NCBI RefSeq assembly: GCF_014529535.1
Contig: NW_023503616.1
Span: 992,001-1,056,000 of the forward strand
Source of the DNA: Bradysia coprophila
Lineage: Eukaryota > Arthropoda > Insecta > Diptera > Sciaridae
DNA: 64,000 nucleotides
Direction of reading: 5' to 3'
Made by a program: the position numbers and the translations under genes. Each line of letters starts with the position of its first letter. Positions within the stretch are counted from its first letter, which is position 1. Shown here in pieces: positions 34,901-48,082 of this stretch. The notes under the pieces are model-generated. The model made no database searches. It saw only the letters and a program-made list of their open reading frames with translations, and was not told where the DNA came from.

Positions 34901-35478
34901 TGGTTCTTTATCAGTAGAGTTTTGATTGAATAGAGAAAAGAGAACTGACGCCGTAATTCCTCTCCTGTTTCATCGAATCGAAACTCGTCGGATAAATTCA
35001 AATCTTTTTTTATTATTATCAATAGTCTTCTCATCTGTAAGAACTCACTTTAACCTGTTACAGACTTGCCGTCTTATTTTACTTCCATCGATCAAAGTAT
35101 TTTTAATCGGTTCATTTCAAATCTGGTACTTCAATTGTTTTAACATACATTTTACTTTTATATAGTATGACCGTGTTACCCAGTGCTTGTCATACTTTCA
35201 TCGTCGTTATCGACAACAGATGAATAGCCGTATGTGACAGGTTAATATCCTTTCGAGACAATTTCCTTTATAGAAGAATACTTGAACGGAAGTTATACTA
35301 ACAGAAATCAATTAATTTAGTGGTCGCCCTATTTAAAATTGGTTGTGGATGTGGATGTCTGATGTCATCACTTCACTTCTAATTTAGTACACATTAAGTC
35401 AAACTCACCATTTTTGACTGGAACTGTGTATGTTAGCTGCTTAAACTCGATGTTTTTAGGCTTAATCTTCGTATCCAT
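28967..35478 (-). CDS. ABC transporter subfamily G half-transporter (ABCG1/4-like)
   Basis: Twelve exons: 35478-35409, 31451-31334, 31259-31073, 30960-30815, 30698-30460, 30395-30133, 30067-29899, 29834-29734, 29672-29627, 29559-29450, 29380-29172, 29105-28967. Phases close exactly to 599 codons (598 residues), normal for this family. The N-terminal ATPase has Walker [10 protein letters not shown] (46-54), the C-loop LSGGQ (146-150), Walker B VLFLDEP (Asp170-Glu171) and the switch His203 (TIHQP). The C-terminal half has about six membrane segments ([35 protein letters not shown] and others) and a short extracellular loop with [12 protein letters not shown] half-transporters dimerise in the plasma membrane and export lipids or pigment precursors; the closest type is the ABCG1/4 group. 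The substrate is not readable. The acceptor of exon 10 was chosen because the nearer AG gives a stop. Intact. Confidence 0.92.
32551..32572. repeat. GA dinucleotide microsatellite
   Basis: About eleven uninterrupted GA units in the first intron of the ABCG gene. Confidence 0.9.
32601..32731. mobile_element. TTAA-flanked inverted-repeat MITE, copy 1
   Basis: Arms TTTCCACTTACCAAAAAAGT-ACTCCGTGTGA and their inverse enclose a short centre; TTAA stands at both ends, as in piggyBac-type insertions. A relative is at 51419-51556. Confidence 0.7.
33610..33752. mobile_element. CAACGCACTT-family MITE, degenerate copy
   Basis: Contains TGTTACTCTATTTGACATCT and ends TGCTTGCAGTGCGTTG, aligned with the copies at 28172 and 55371. 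Confidence 0.6.
33813..34052. mobile_element. Imperfect inverted-repeat element in the ABCG intron
   Basis: AAAAAGTG ... TGTACATTGTACGTGTGAAA on the left faces TTTCACACGTACAATGTACA ... CACTTTTT on the right; the centre has GGTCTTATC and GATAAGACC in inverted order. Confidence 0.65.
34481..34965. mobile_element. 485-bp long inverted repeat in the ABCG intron
   Basis: Outer 50 bases match perfectly in inverse (GGAGAGGAATTACGGCGTCA and on); the match continues with gaps through TCGCTGCGACA and AAAAACTGATT, so each arm is over 200 bases. No coding interior. Confidence 0.8.
35030..35250 (-). repeat. Dispersed repeat, copy 1 (inverted relative at 60905-61145)
   Basis: In reverse complement it reads CACATACGGCTATTCATCTG, then TCGATAACGACGA, then GAAGTACCAGATTTGAA, as does the copy near 61 kb. 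Confidence 0.65.
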
Positions 35479-37213
35479 ATTGTTTTTTTTTGTTTGTTTT
35501 TTAATGCACAATAACTATAATTTATCTATATATTCGTTGGTTTGTTCGTTCAAATAGTTTTCATCATTTTCATCATTAGAACGTACATGTTTGTTTTAGT
35601 CTTTGAACAAAACTTGAATATATCTAAAGTTCACAGTGTAAAATATTAATTCACTTGAATTATAAATTCCCAATGAAAATTTATATCTAATATCACGCAC
35701 AGCACAAAACTCATTAACTAAACATTCACTACGCTAAACTGACGAGAAAATCAATTTCAAATAAAATTTATTTACAAAACGAAAATTTTTATATATTATA
35801 CACTTGTGTGTTATACATGTAGAATCGTAGATGTTAGTATATAGATGGTGACAAAATTATATCACAAAAGTGGGTGCTATATTTTCAATGAAAATTTTCA
35901 AACCAACAAAAGAAAATTCAACAGCTACACACTGTGTGTGAGAGATTCGTTTTGCCACTAGCTCGTCGAAACGCTGAAATGCAACTGCGCCTTAGAAAAG
36001 TTTATCGATTGCAATATGGGTATGCAATCTAGAACTCTGTATGTGTAATGCATTTTAAGTATTTTCATATCGTGTTTTCGTTCGGATTCGAAACAAAATA
36101 ACAACTGAAATTCACCAACAAACAAAATGTTAGAACTTCGGCTTACATATCTTCATACCGATATCGATTATATCATTACATAAACAATATGTAATAGGTC
36201 AAGTGCATTTTTTTATGAAAGAAATTTTTTTTTCAACCGAATCGTTCTCAAACAAAGCATAAACGCTCAACAAGTTTTAGAATTTTGCGATGTCTACTTT
36301 CGATGTAATTATTGTAATTGGTGCTAGAGTCATACAAGCGAAAATTAAATTCAATGTTTTTTCTCACTGTGAAACATCGTGTTTCTAATTAATTTTAGTG
36401 ACGTTCGATGTGTATTAGGTTTGTATGAAAATATAAACATTATTCTGGTCACATTATATCAGATGATTATTAGAAAATAATGTTATGACTTTGAAGTTAA
36501 TAATTTGATCATCACATTTATCAAAAATGTAAAGTGACGCGACACAAAAGTTTTGACGATTTATTTTAATTATAATAAACAATTTGGATCGTTCATCAGA
36601 AAAATGTCAAGGTTAGGCGAGGTTGGCACGCTAGAATTACTTAGGCACTGCAGCACAATCAAAGAACTGAAATTGAAACAACTAGGCCAACGAAATTTTG
36701 AAACTAACATCTATGAGGCTTTAGACGAAAATGCCGAGACCCTCTGTACTTAATGACGCATATGCAAATGAAAAACGATGATAATTAACTTAAGTCAAGA
36801 TAATGGACTGTAAATTTTCTAGCCACAGCACTTATTGTTGAATAGAATTTAATAGTCGACAAATGCTATTGTAATTGTAATTACCAAAGTGTAATGATTT
36901 AATTGTATATTTCACGTGCTATTGTTCGCATCGTGAAACAGCTTCTATAATTGGTCTATTGCATTCCACATTCCAGCAACAATGTTTATGGCTTTTCTTG
37001 CTAAGGTGTGATGAGACTCAATTATAATGTCTAGCGCATTTTTTAAGAAACAGAAATGTTTCGCTATTTCATTAATTTCGTTTAACATCGTTTTCAGTTT
37101 TTTGTTTATCAGTTAATTTAGCGCTCATTTCCTTGACAAAAAGCTAAACAGGATGCCAACTTGGGATGGAAATGTTCAAATGGAAAGGCATGCACACATG
37201 TTCGATAAAAAAA
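35479..37213. other. Intergenic, upstream of ABCG
   Basis: Contains the ABCG promoter, which I cannot pinpoint. A 49-codon frame at 36604-36753 (MSRLGEVGTLELLRHC...) is less AT-rich than its surroundings but has no supporting evidence of transcription. Confidence 0.4.
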
Positions 37214-39692
37214 TTAAGAAGTTTTGGCGGTCGGAGACCTATCATGTATAAAACTGTCTTTGGGGAAATAGTTCCAATTCGTCATGTAAAGACGTCTCTG
37301 AGGGTGGTCAGAATGAAGAGAGTCCTGAAGTCCTTGACTTAGAGCCATTGACGAGAAGCGCATTTTTTGAGCGTACACAGGCCTACTTTCCTGTTGCACT
37401 ATTGGATATATTAATCACTTTACGTAACGTAGATCACTTTCGAAGAGATCTGACGAACTTTAGTGAAATTCTACCGAAAATGTGAAAAGTAAACACAGCA
37501 GAGTAAAGCCAAGCAGTAGCAGTTATTTTTTCGAATGTCAAATAAGACACCTAATACACTGTATGAAAATTAACTCAACTGCCGATGCCGTGTGTGTAAT
37601 TTATTGTCAACAAAAGTAGTGAATATGTTGATGAACACAGTTCCGCACTTTATACACATTACTACACCAAAAATATACAAAAGTTGAAAGCTTGAAAGTT
37701 TTGAAAGCTCTAGATGAAGCTTTTAGGCATGTCATAGCGTTCGATTAATTAGGTTTGAAAAATGAATTTTCGCGGTATCACTCTTAAGAATACTTTTCGT
37801 TCAGTATTTAAATAACATGTCCTATAATTGTCTGTGCTTCTACACTTCTCCACGTCGATCCGACATACCATTTTCCAATTAATTTAGCATTCGCTTAGAT
37901 TTTGAAAATTGGCTGTTTCTACTGTAACAGGCGAAAGACAAATAAATATAAAAACAATTCTAGAGAAAAATAGAAAATCCAACGATAAATGTGAACATCA
38001 TAATAACAGTGCATTTTATTTAGAAACTTAACACCCGTCTATAATACGGCTATTAAATAAATTATAAATTAATTTTTACAACGATTTCATTTATCGATTG
38101 AAATAGTTGTTTACGTACCCTGTTTGGACGAGTAATCTTAAGCAATTTCGCTTGTTGTAGTCTGATAACGAGGTACAAAATTACCTCCAATCAACCGTCC
38201 CAAACAGATACATTAACAAATTTGCATGGAAAGGGACGTAATTACCAGAAAGATTAAAAAATTCATTCACTTTCGTCCCTGAAACATTTAAAACGATATT
38301 TTGCGCTATTAAATAGGTGAAAAGTTAAATGAATATTTATTGAGACGTGTTTGTATTACATTGTTATTATTGTAGACACAAAATTCGAATTGTCTGACTC
38401 AATTCTTTCTTTAGCTTACTTTATAATCAACAAGGTTAAATACTAAAAAAAGAACATTTTGCTAGTGCTTTCTCATTAGTTTCCTTTTAATAGATACGGA
38501 CGGTCTAACAGTGCTACTCGATATAAATGACTTTGCTACCAATAGAACTAGAGTCACCGAGTACAAAATGCAACTTCCTGTTTTTAATGTAATTCAGTTT
38601 AGTCCGGCATTTTCTTGCAATCAGACAATACACCTTATTTCCGTAATAATTTTAAATATATATTGAAACCAGTCGATAAACATTGAACGATACAACAATC
38701 TCTCTCTCATATTCTGAACACCTTATTTGCAAATTTTAATTGTGCGTGTAAAATACCTGTAGCATTGTCTAAAAATAGACAACTGCATTTACTTCTTAGG
38801 TACGAATTCCATGTTTTTATAAAGTAAAAGAAGAGCTAAATCAACGACCTTGGTTGTAGAGCAAGCGCAGACGAAGAGGTTAAATTTCCAGTTGGGCAGG
38901 AAAATAAATTGTCTGCAATCAGTATATCTAACTAAATTCATTGCTAAGGCCAGTGATTCTACGTTTAAAATGTATTTTTGCGTTGTATAGCTTTATTAAC
39001 GACTTCCACCGTCCCTTCGATTTTTATTCCATTCACCATGGTATGGCTCATTATAGGTGGATTTAATTATTCGAAACTGGTTATAATGTTGTTCTTAAAA
39101 AGAACAAGAATGCCGTTCACGTCTATACTTTCGTTTTCTTTATTCTGCATTAATTCATTCTATAATATTCTGCAAAAATATTCTGATCAACACAATGGTT
39201 GACGTCCATACCACACTCAACTTTGGCATCGATATCGGGCCGTTCCTACAAGGTTAATGTAATTTACTAGTGTCACCCTCAGTATAATTCTACTGAACGA
39301 TGACGTTGGTAAAATGTTATTATCTTCCATTGATTTACCGTCGAGTGTGCCAAAGAAGCTTCTTAACAGGCCTTCCACGCTTTAAAAATCCTCCTATTTT
39401 AGAAGTTTTAGGAGGATTCTTGTCTTAAATCTTAAGAGATTTTTAGGAGCTTTCGTCATAAATTCATCATTGTAGAATTACTGTTGCTGATAAGCCCTTA
39501 TTTCTTGTATAAAACTCATATTTTTCCTTTTACAGTGGCTATTGCTAAGAAGTCTCTATTACTTGTAACGTCCTTCAATTTCCTACGTACAGGATCGGGA
39601 ATGGATCTATCAAGAAACATTCTAGTCTCTTCCAAAGTTACCAAAAAACTCTCAATTTTGGACATAGTACCACTGTCGTCGTGGGTCATGGC
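37214..39692 (-). CDS. Possible two-exon 3' part of an unknown gene
   Basis: Exon-like frame 39692-39534 has an acceptor (TTTCTCATCAG) and a donor (GTAAAAGG) and encodes 53 residues including MSKIESFLVTLEETRMFLD and PDPVRRKLKDVTSNRDF. Exon-like frame 37390-37214 has an acceptor (GTGCAACAG) and encodes ESRPVYAQKMRFSSMAL ... RSPTAKTS and a stop. Both are in phase 0 and join without a shift, and both are richer in G+C than the flanks. No family is recognised and no upstream exon was found, so the model is tentative; the alternative is two unrelated chance frames. Confidence 0.4.
37494..37585. mobile_element. CACGGCAGAG-family MITE fragment
   Basis: ACAGCAGAGTAAAGCCAAGCAG with GTCAAATAAGACACCTAATAC matches one end of the family; the other end is missing. 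Confidence 0.5.
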
Positions 39693-42374
39693 CTGATGAG
39701 AAATGGTATTTTTGAACTGCATATTAATGCAAAACGTCGAAAGACGTACTTAATTTTCTCTCAGATCTAAACAGTGGTCGAATCGTCTTAGACATAGGAT
39801 ACAAAAAAGAAGAGAAATTTGGATTGTCTGTTTTGAGATGTTTGTCTCGTCATACATATTATATTATAATTTGATCGAGCTATCGCCACTAGAGTATACT
39901 TTCATTGAGTAAAATGAATTGTTAATTTAAAAATAGTTTTTCTAAGAAAATTATGTTACAAAAATCGTGTGTATTGGCAGTATCTGAATCCATGATCAAC
40001 CAACACTAATTTGCTGAATTTCCACAAACAATTGCTTTACACGGAAATAAAAAGTGCTGCAGGCGAAATTTGTAAGTTATTTTACTCATCCATTGATTGG
40101 ATTGATCTTGAAGTTTATTGATATTTTCGAAGTCTAATTTTAGGAGTTTTAGGAGAATTTTTGAAATTTTAGGAATTCTAGGATTTTCAGGAGGTGTGGG
40201 AAGCCTGCATATTAACATTTTTTTCTCGTTTCAATCAAAATGAATCTTTTGCGTATTGACTTTTGTTTGCGAAGAATCGAACATCGCAGAAATATCCTCT
40301 AATTTACACAAACGACCTTGTAACTTTTACCTAGTAAACAACAATAATTTTGATGTTGTTTGACGGATTTTTTTGAATAAAATGGGTCCATCATCAACTA
40401 ATGTGAAAAATTAATTTCAATCCATCGGTAAGTTGGTTTTTTATCAGATTTAATTGAATCATGGGTACAATAGACCTCTCTTCGGTCTTTTTGTTGTGTT
40501 ATGGTTTTTAGTTGAAAACCCGTCTCATTTAACTTTTTACTTAAGTAAAATTGAACTTGTGACTAACATTGAAGAGATATTACAGAAAAAAAACAACCTT
40601 TTATATTCACTTTGTTTACCATAACATTGAACTAACGGCCTTGAAACAGTTAATGATGAATGATTGAATAGACTTTTATGGAGAAAAAAAAATTCCATAT
40701 TCTTGTTAGAGATAATGACAATATAAGTACTTGGTATCTACTGAATTAAATGCTTGAATTCAGACAGTAAAAACAATACGAAGGATTACGAACAAAGAAT
40801 AATCGTTTGCAGACAGCTATGTCATTGGTTATCATAGAAAAAATGAGCAATGAAGATCACACGTGCTCGCTTACATAAAGTTAATATCAGCTCTAAAGAA
40901 GTAGGACACTTGATAATAAGACAAAAAAAACTTTATTGTTAAACATTGACCATTCCACACAATTTTACAGAATCAAAACTTCTGCTCATAAGTCCAATGT
41001 AAAGTTTGGATATCTCTTTCAGACGATAAGTATAACACTAGTTTGACTATCTATTACTTCTTTCGATTGAAGTATGTTCAACAGATTTATATCTATTGTC
41101 TGTATGACTGCACTGTAAACTATATGAACAGCGTATCCATCATTTTCATTCTGCAGACGACACTTAATCTACATCTGACAGATCACAACAGTTTATAATT
41201 AAATATAAATAATGCAAAAGGTCGACAAAGTAATAAAAATCGATTACAAAATGTCGGAGAAAAAACTCAAAGTGTTTTATCATGCAAAAGATTGAAGATT
41301 CAATGACTACATTTGTCTGATATTCGCGGGAAATCAGAGAATCTGTCTGCATAATAATAACATAAAATATGAGATCTACTAGCGAGCTTTTTCTCTTTCA
41401 TTTATTAAAAGGAATTTATAACAAAAAGTTGTAAAAAAAAACAAATAAACTTCTAACACTGTGTCATAATCGGTCATAACTTTTTATTATGTTCGCTCAA
41501 AAACAGTGAAGATTTATTAGCAAAATTATGGTAATTTATCAAAGTAGTTCTAATCGAATCGCTGTTTAAATATCAAGGTGGACAAACATTTTATGGATCG
41601 TAAACTAAATTTTACGCACATTAACAACACCTCAGCTAATCATAACAAAGAAACATGTATAGTATAGTACCTACGCTCCTTCGATGATTTATTGTATCGT
41701 AGAAAATTTATTGCAAAATCACAGCAAACAATGCCAATTATTTTACGAATTATGGCTGTATGAGCTAGAAATAATAGGGAATTACTGTTAAGTACCCATT
41801 GAAAGATGTACTGGCAATTTTCAGGTTTTCATAACGTTTTGTTACGTGCAAGGAGTGCGAGTATAATGCTTAGTATGGGTAGATGGGTGGATAAAACGCT
41901 CAATTATTAGAAGAGCTGTAATTTATGAAGAAAGTACTGAGTATAATTGAGAGTATCTGTTGTAACTGGGTTCGGTTTCCTCACTGTTAAAAAAAAAATC
42001 GAGTGAAGTTCCAAAAGCTCTTAGGCCTCTGCGCCCTTACTCTGCTCCAATATATCATATGCTGGGAAGCACTTAATTTCCTTGATTGTAAGTCATGGGT
42101 ATTACAACCGAAAATTCACCGTACCTTGCACGATCACTATGATTAAAAATGTATGGAAATATGAATCAGAACGTTAAAAGTAACACTTGTGTGCCTTTGT
42201 TAACACGATAACTTGAGTAAATCGCAACTGATTTTCAAAAACCTTTAAAATAAAATTCGCTAAAGGGTTGAGATCCTCAGCTCGACTTCGAAAATGTGTG
42301 ATATCAAAAATCTGGAGTAGTTCTCAAAAGAATTCTATGCTCTTTGGTAACACGATAACTGGAGTCAACCGATT

Positions 42375-42562
42375 TAATAGTATATTACTTCCGAGGTTCC
42401 AAGTTGTGTATTTGATAAGTGGGGTGTTACAGCCCGACCCGAAGGGGAGGGCTGTATTCCCCACTTGTCAAATAACAACTTGGAACCTCGTAAGTACAAT
42501 GCTTTACGTGATTAGGCAATGTAAATGAAAATGAAACATGCCGTAACACGTAAAATAGAATT
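42375..42562. mobile_element. Palindromic foldback repeat, copy 2
   Basis: Hairpin 42386-42496 with centre CCCGACCCGAAGGGGAGGG, plus the flank TGTAAATGAAAATGAAACAT, in inverted orientation relative to copy 1 at 22485-22670. Confidence 0.75.
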
Positions 42563-43779
42563 GTTTGATGATGAATGGAATTGATGAAGGTAAACGAATT
42601 TTTATTGAAGACAGATAAAACCAGACCTGTACCAGACAATGAAGTTGTGAAGCTTAAATTAAGTATCGATATGTCCGTTGTTTACATACAGAACGTTTCG
42701 AAGATTTTCAGTGAAACTAAACAGAATTAAATTGTGAATGAGGACTCGTAATTATTGAACACGGAGTATTTGTGCAAATTAACGTCGCGACTCATACTTG
42801 CAACTAACTGAAACATTCACTGCGTTTAAAATTTATAATCATTAAGGTTGGTCAGTTTCTTTTTAGGTTTCTAAGGTCAAGTTTTTAAGTTTCGCTCACA
42901 CCAGCGATTAACCAATTGATATCTCTAAGGAATTAGAACAACTAATTTTATTGCAAATAAGTTGTTAGAATCTAAAAATGCATCGACTTGCATTTATTTA
43001 ATTACAGGTACAACGATTCAATTTACCGGTCACTTTGGAAATTAAATTTTATTCAATCTTTTTTAATTGCACAAATTACACTGGTAATAAGCGTTAAGTG
43101 ATTAATACTGCGCTCTTTAGCATATAAACAATGTTGATTAGTTGCTTATTAATTATCGTTATTTTAAACCATTAGGTTTACTTATGGCGGGTCAAGATTA
43201 TGTTCGTAAGTCTAGGTGTTTCCAGTGACGGTTTAATGAACTTGTATATGATGCGAACACTAAACGAACGCAAACATTTTACAAGAAATTATGTAATATC
43301 CTTGAACTTCATGCTATGATTAGTTCGCTAAATACCGTATAAGCGAAAGAAGATGACCGTGACTATGTATTATACTCTGCTGGGATACCTTGGCTTCTCA
43401 CAACATGACACAGCTGTATACGCTTTGTATGAACTACTACTGTTTTAGAAAACGAAAAAAAATGAAATGATCTCGTGCATCTACAAGTTGCCACAAGGTA
43501 AATAAAATTCACTAACACACTAATTATTGCTTTGCAAAGTTTCCATAACAATCCTAAACACACATATGTCACCGCTGGGCTTATGCATTTTAATTAAAAT
43601 TGTGTACAATTTGTCGCATACTGTTAACATATCTCATCAAATCGATATTGGAACAGTATGATTACAACAGTTGTAATGGACTGCTAAATCATCTGTAAGC
43701 CACAGCTACACAAAACGGTTTTGTCAAAGCTTACGTTAATGCCTATTAAAGCTTATGAAATAGTCTCGGAAATAGTATA

Positions 43780-43873
43780 TTTCAAAATAGCCCAATACAC
43801 ACAAGATGTGTACGTACACCGAGGGCGAAGCCAGAGGGGAATACACACCTAGTGTGTATTGGACTATTTTGAA
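43780..43873. mobile_element. Palindromic MITE
   Basis: Arms TTCAAAATAGCCCAATACAC and GTGTATTGGACTATTTTGAA around a GC-rich centre CCGAGGGCGAAGCCAGAGGG. Confidence 0.7.
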
Positions 43874-44690
43874 CAGTCGTTTACTGTCATAGATAAGAAT
43901 ATGTTGGTGAAAACATCGCAAGGGCCGTATTCCTACTCGTCCAAATAAGACTTTGGAAGCACTTGTTTTAGCAATGTAAATGGAGAATTTTTACGACCAA
44001 TGCGAATGTTAAGTGAATTTACAATTGCTGAAGCACGTATAATTAATGAATGTCCTGCAGTGGAATAACACCAATATTGTCTATTTGTACATATTATATG
44101 AATTAACTTAATGTTTTGAAGGCAATATGCACATGTCTGGTCTTTCGATTTCAATAACAACGCAAATTTCTTGAACTTCAGCTTTCAGTTACTTTCAAAA
44201 CAACAAACATTTTAAAATATTTATTTTAAATTATATTGAACCTGTCGCTTTTTAAAATGCGCTCGACAGTAGGGTCAGCGAATTTTCAGACGCACTCGGT
44301 GTATGAAACTGTTTATGCCACATAAATTGTAAAATTATATCTCAGATTTCGGTGTGTTAAATTTGGTAAATTAAACTATTCATTTCACGATCCAAGATTT
44401 CATTTCACCGTTCTAGTAGGTCCCCTTACACAATAGAAATATGATGAAAGAAATTACATTATACTTCAATAGAACAAATTTGTGCGACAATTGTAACACC
44501 ACACATAGCATTTTGTATCATTTTTCATGTGTACAAATGAGTCTGGAGGGTCAACACTCAACAGTCATTGTTTCTAACTATAAAAAAATGAGAGAAGAGA
44601 TCAACTGACATTCAAAATTATGTTTGCATTGAGATGTCTTGAGATCATGTAAAAGGCGAATTAGGTTTCTTACTACAATCAATATCGCAC

Positions 44691-44852
44691 CAGGCCCGGA
44701 ATGGCCATATGAGGCAACTTAGAAAATCACAGTAATTTTATTGAATTTGCTATTTTGTCGACATTCAATAGAACTTTTTACCGCCTTTTTTCACTTTAAG
44801 TGCCTCTTCTTACATTTTACAGGAGCGCCTTTTGGGAGCCAGTCCGGCCCTG
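44691..44852. mobile_element. hAT-type MITE, 162 bases
   Basis: CAGGCCCGGAATGGCCA at one end and GGAGCCAGTCCGGCCCTG at the other. The flanks TATCGCAC and TCTCCCAC differ at two of eight bases, an aged target duplication. Related ends at 23810-23955. Confidence 0.7.
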
Positions 44853-47405
44853 TCTCCCACACGTAGCAAAATATATAATTTGTATCAAAGGATAAATTAA
44901 CTGCTATCGGAGGCCAAAGTGTTAGTGATTATAGAAAGCAAATACGTTTTGGTTAGTTTTATCACTAAGGTTTGGTACTCGCATCCGTCAGATAAATTTT
45001 TAGAAAATTAAGTACATGTATCAATTATAGACCGAAAGTCTATACACATGAAGTCCGAATTTACTTTAAATTAAGCCAAATGAAGAATACATGGAGAGAA
45101 AAGTGAAATTAGACATGTTGTTAAATCGGTTTAACAAATTAAAATCTAGATTTTTTATTTTAGCATTTCGTTCTTCTTGCAAGCGCGTGTCTCGCCAAAA
45201 TTCAGACAAAAAAAATCTACAAAATCTTCTTGTGCAATCAATTACAAACCATAACAACTCCCAAATTAGAAAACATGTCGAATTGCACTTTTCTCTAACT
45301 GTATATTTTCAACTCGCTTGTCACGACCTGCCCGATAAATTTCAATAAAAATTTTATTGTTCCATTTCATTCGCAATTTGGGTTCAATGCCTTTATCCTT
45401 GCGGTCAAATATTTTGAATCATGCATAGGTCTCAAAACCATTTTCTTATAAGAGACTGAAATTTACACAGGCTCACTGTCTATTCGCGAGCGAGATTGCT
45501 TGATTGAGAATTTGATCGCAATCGGTCTTAATAAGCGTTATAAGTATTCCTTTCAACAAGTCTCTGATCTAGCATTTAAATTGCAATTCATTTTAAAAAT
45601 AGCTGGAGACAATAGACAGTCTCACAACCGCCTTTCAATCTAATAATTGAACCTACAATTTTCCAATTAGGAGGCTTGAATAATGAATATATTCTGATTA
45701 ATTCGATTCGGACTAATCACTGAAAGAAAATTCAATGGATCTGAAATAACAGACGAATCACTTTTCGTTTATACATGTTGCTATTAGAATAATAAACGTA
45801 AGCATTTATTTGTAATCATTTTTTTCAATTAATTCAGGTGTTTTAACTGAACGCACAATTTATTGATTACTAGGTAAATGCGAGGCTATAAAGGTCGGAA
45901 TAATATTTGTTATTTAAATTATACATTTACGTATTGCACTTCTCCCCGATAGTTTTTTTTTTGTTAAAAATACAATTTAACAACTATAGTCACTCTCTAG
46001 TCACACACTCTCGTTCACAGTGTTAGGATGTTTTATAATGTTTTTTTGGTTCGTTACACATTGAATCAACGACAAATTCCAATTATTAATATTTGTTCAG
46101 CAAGAATGAATAGTTATCGGGAATTATCAAGAACACAACCGCTACCATGAAAAGAACTTGAACGACTAAACCATTAACGTTTTTGATCCGATAGCGGCAA
46201 TGACAAAATCCATTATTTAATTCGATGCTTTTTGAAAGCTTTATGAAAAATTAATGTTATATTCATTCATACTGTGGATCATGCACGTATAATATACATG
46301 TAAGTGTGTATTGTATACGTTCAGATCGTTAAAATAGGTGGATAAGCTTAAACTAAGGTTATTTTTGGTCTGAGTAAAAATTTAAAAAAATCATTTAAAT
46401 GTGGATTAACTAAATTCTTCTTGTTATTGCAACACGAAAATGCAAATTTTGATTTTTCTCTCTTTCTTTTACTTCATGCAATACAAGCGGTTCTTTTTTT
46501 TACTACCGAGTCATTTAGTTTTATTAATTTAATTAGTTGAATCATTATTGAATTGTATATCAATCACATTGTACATTTACGTAAGCAGTAAACGTAGTCT
46601 GTAAAAAGGTAATTTTGTAAATAAAAACATAAATAATAGTTTTAATAGAATAGTTGAGATAGCAGGGACTTTTTTAGAAAATATTTTTTTTAGAATTTTC
46701 CCAAATTTTCATCAATTTTCTAAAAAAATATTGGTCGAAAAATGTGACAAGAAAGTCTGGAAAATATAAAAAATTCTTACTCAAAATAGTCCCTGTGAAG
46801 AAAGAAGAAGAAGAAAAGGAAAAAGAAAATAATAGTAACATGTAGTAATAGTAACTTGCAAGTGGATATGCTTTGCAAAAAGGAATAAACACATTTTTTC
46901 AGAAATATTTCTGTCATTTTCTGTAATTAACCTTTCAACACGACCAGTATGTCAGCAGGTTTACTATTGGATCTATTGCTTCTATCTCAGTATTTGCAAG
47001 CGATTTTGATTTCAAATCTCTCATTTCATTGACGAACATACAACCAGTATAATGTAAAATCTTTGCTGTTTTAGCAGCGCAGTCCACTGATTGATACAAA
47101 ATCTTTTACTTAGTCATTGGCGGGACCGATTTTATATTTTTCTGCGTCGTATCGGTTCTTTATCGTCATGATCGGGTAAAAAGCTGGTAATTAACAATCA
47201 TAACATGTCGTGGATTGGCAGATGGTCTGGGATGCGAAAGAAACCCGTCCACAAAAGATTATAATGGTCCAGAAAAAAATTAATTTTTAGAAAAATTATC
47301 AGAATCGAGGTACTTTAAGCAAAAGTGCCTTAATAACAGCTGACGAATAGAATATCAATTTGTATGAATTCATAAGTGAACATTAGAACTTTTTTGTAGA
47401 TCAGC

Positions 47406-47524
47406 CCAGGTGAAAATGAAAGTCTCAAAAGTTCGAAAAACGTAGTCTCACGGTCTCAAATCTATTGTCTTTTGAGACGTGAGACTACGTTTTTCGAACT
47501 TTTGAGACTTTAATTTTCACCCGG
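47406..47524. repeat. Near-perfect hairpin, arms about 50 bases
   Basis: AAAGTCTCAAAAGTTCGAAA and AACGTAGTCTCACG are followed after a short loop by their inverse, ending TTTTCACCCGGG. A recent foldback insertion. Confidence 0.75.
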
Positions 47525-48082
47525 GAGTTTCTGTCGCTTGACAACATGCAGCATTCCGACGTTGTTTAGTACAGAAAAAAGGGAAAAAGGCAAGTGCAAC
47601 TTGTACTGTGCAAGCAGTGAATGGAATGGATTATCTAAGTAAATTATTTTCAGTTGTTCTGTCTAAATTAGCAGTTTTCAGAAAGCGGATGTATAAAATT
47701 GTGTAAACTTAGAACTTTGGCTCCGCATCGAAGGTATATAGAGTTTCCAAAATTACTATTTCTCCGTCTCGAACACCATTGCATAAATTAATCCTCAGAG
47801 AAAAATCAGCCATATCGTTCAAATCACTTCATTGATCTTGCTATTAGAACATAGAACAGAATTAAACATTTGCAAATCGGTTAACCTTCCTTAAACGGCA
47901 AGTATATTACTAATTTAATTATCGAATCTATTACCTCCTTTGAAATAAGAATTTTTAATAGATTCATGTAACATCGTCTACTCCAGTTTTCATGAATGTT
48001 CATGTAACTCTTTATTTGTCTCAAATTGACGATCAAACATGTCCCATATCAGTTCTCCGAATATTTGTTTTTTTTTTCTTAG

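Larger units (their letters stand above)
31452..35408 (-). other. Large first intron of the ABCG gene
   Basis: About 3.96 kb, far longer than the other introns here. It holds a GA microsatellite, a TTAA-flanked MITE, a CAACGCACTT-family MITE, two long hairpin elements and one end of a dispersed repeat. A frame at about 33090-33305 with weak ATP-binding-cassette resemblance ([21 protein letters not shown]) may be a relic or chance. Confidence 0.6.
39693..48082. other. Gene-poor AT-rich region with scattered repeats
   Basis: Eight kilobases without a supported gene. Recognised content: TTTTAGGA repeats near 40.1 kb, the palindromic element at 42375, hairpin at 43780, hAT MITE at 44691, a purine-rich run near 46800-46830 and a hairpin at 47406. 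It could be an intron of a gene whose exons are outside the window. Confidence 0.5.
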
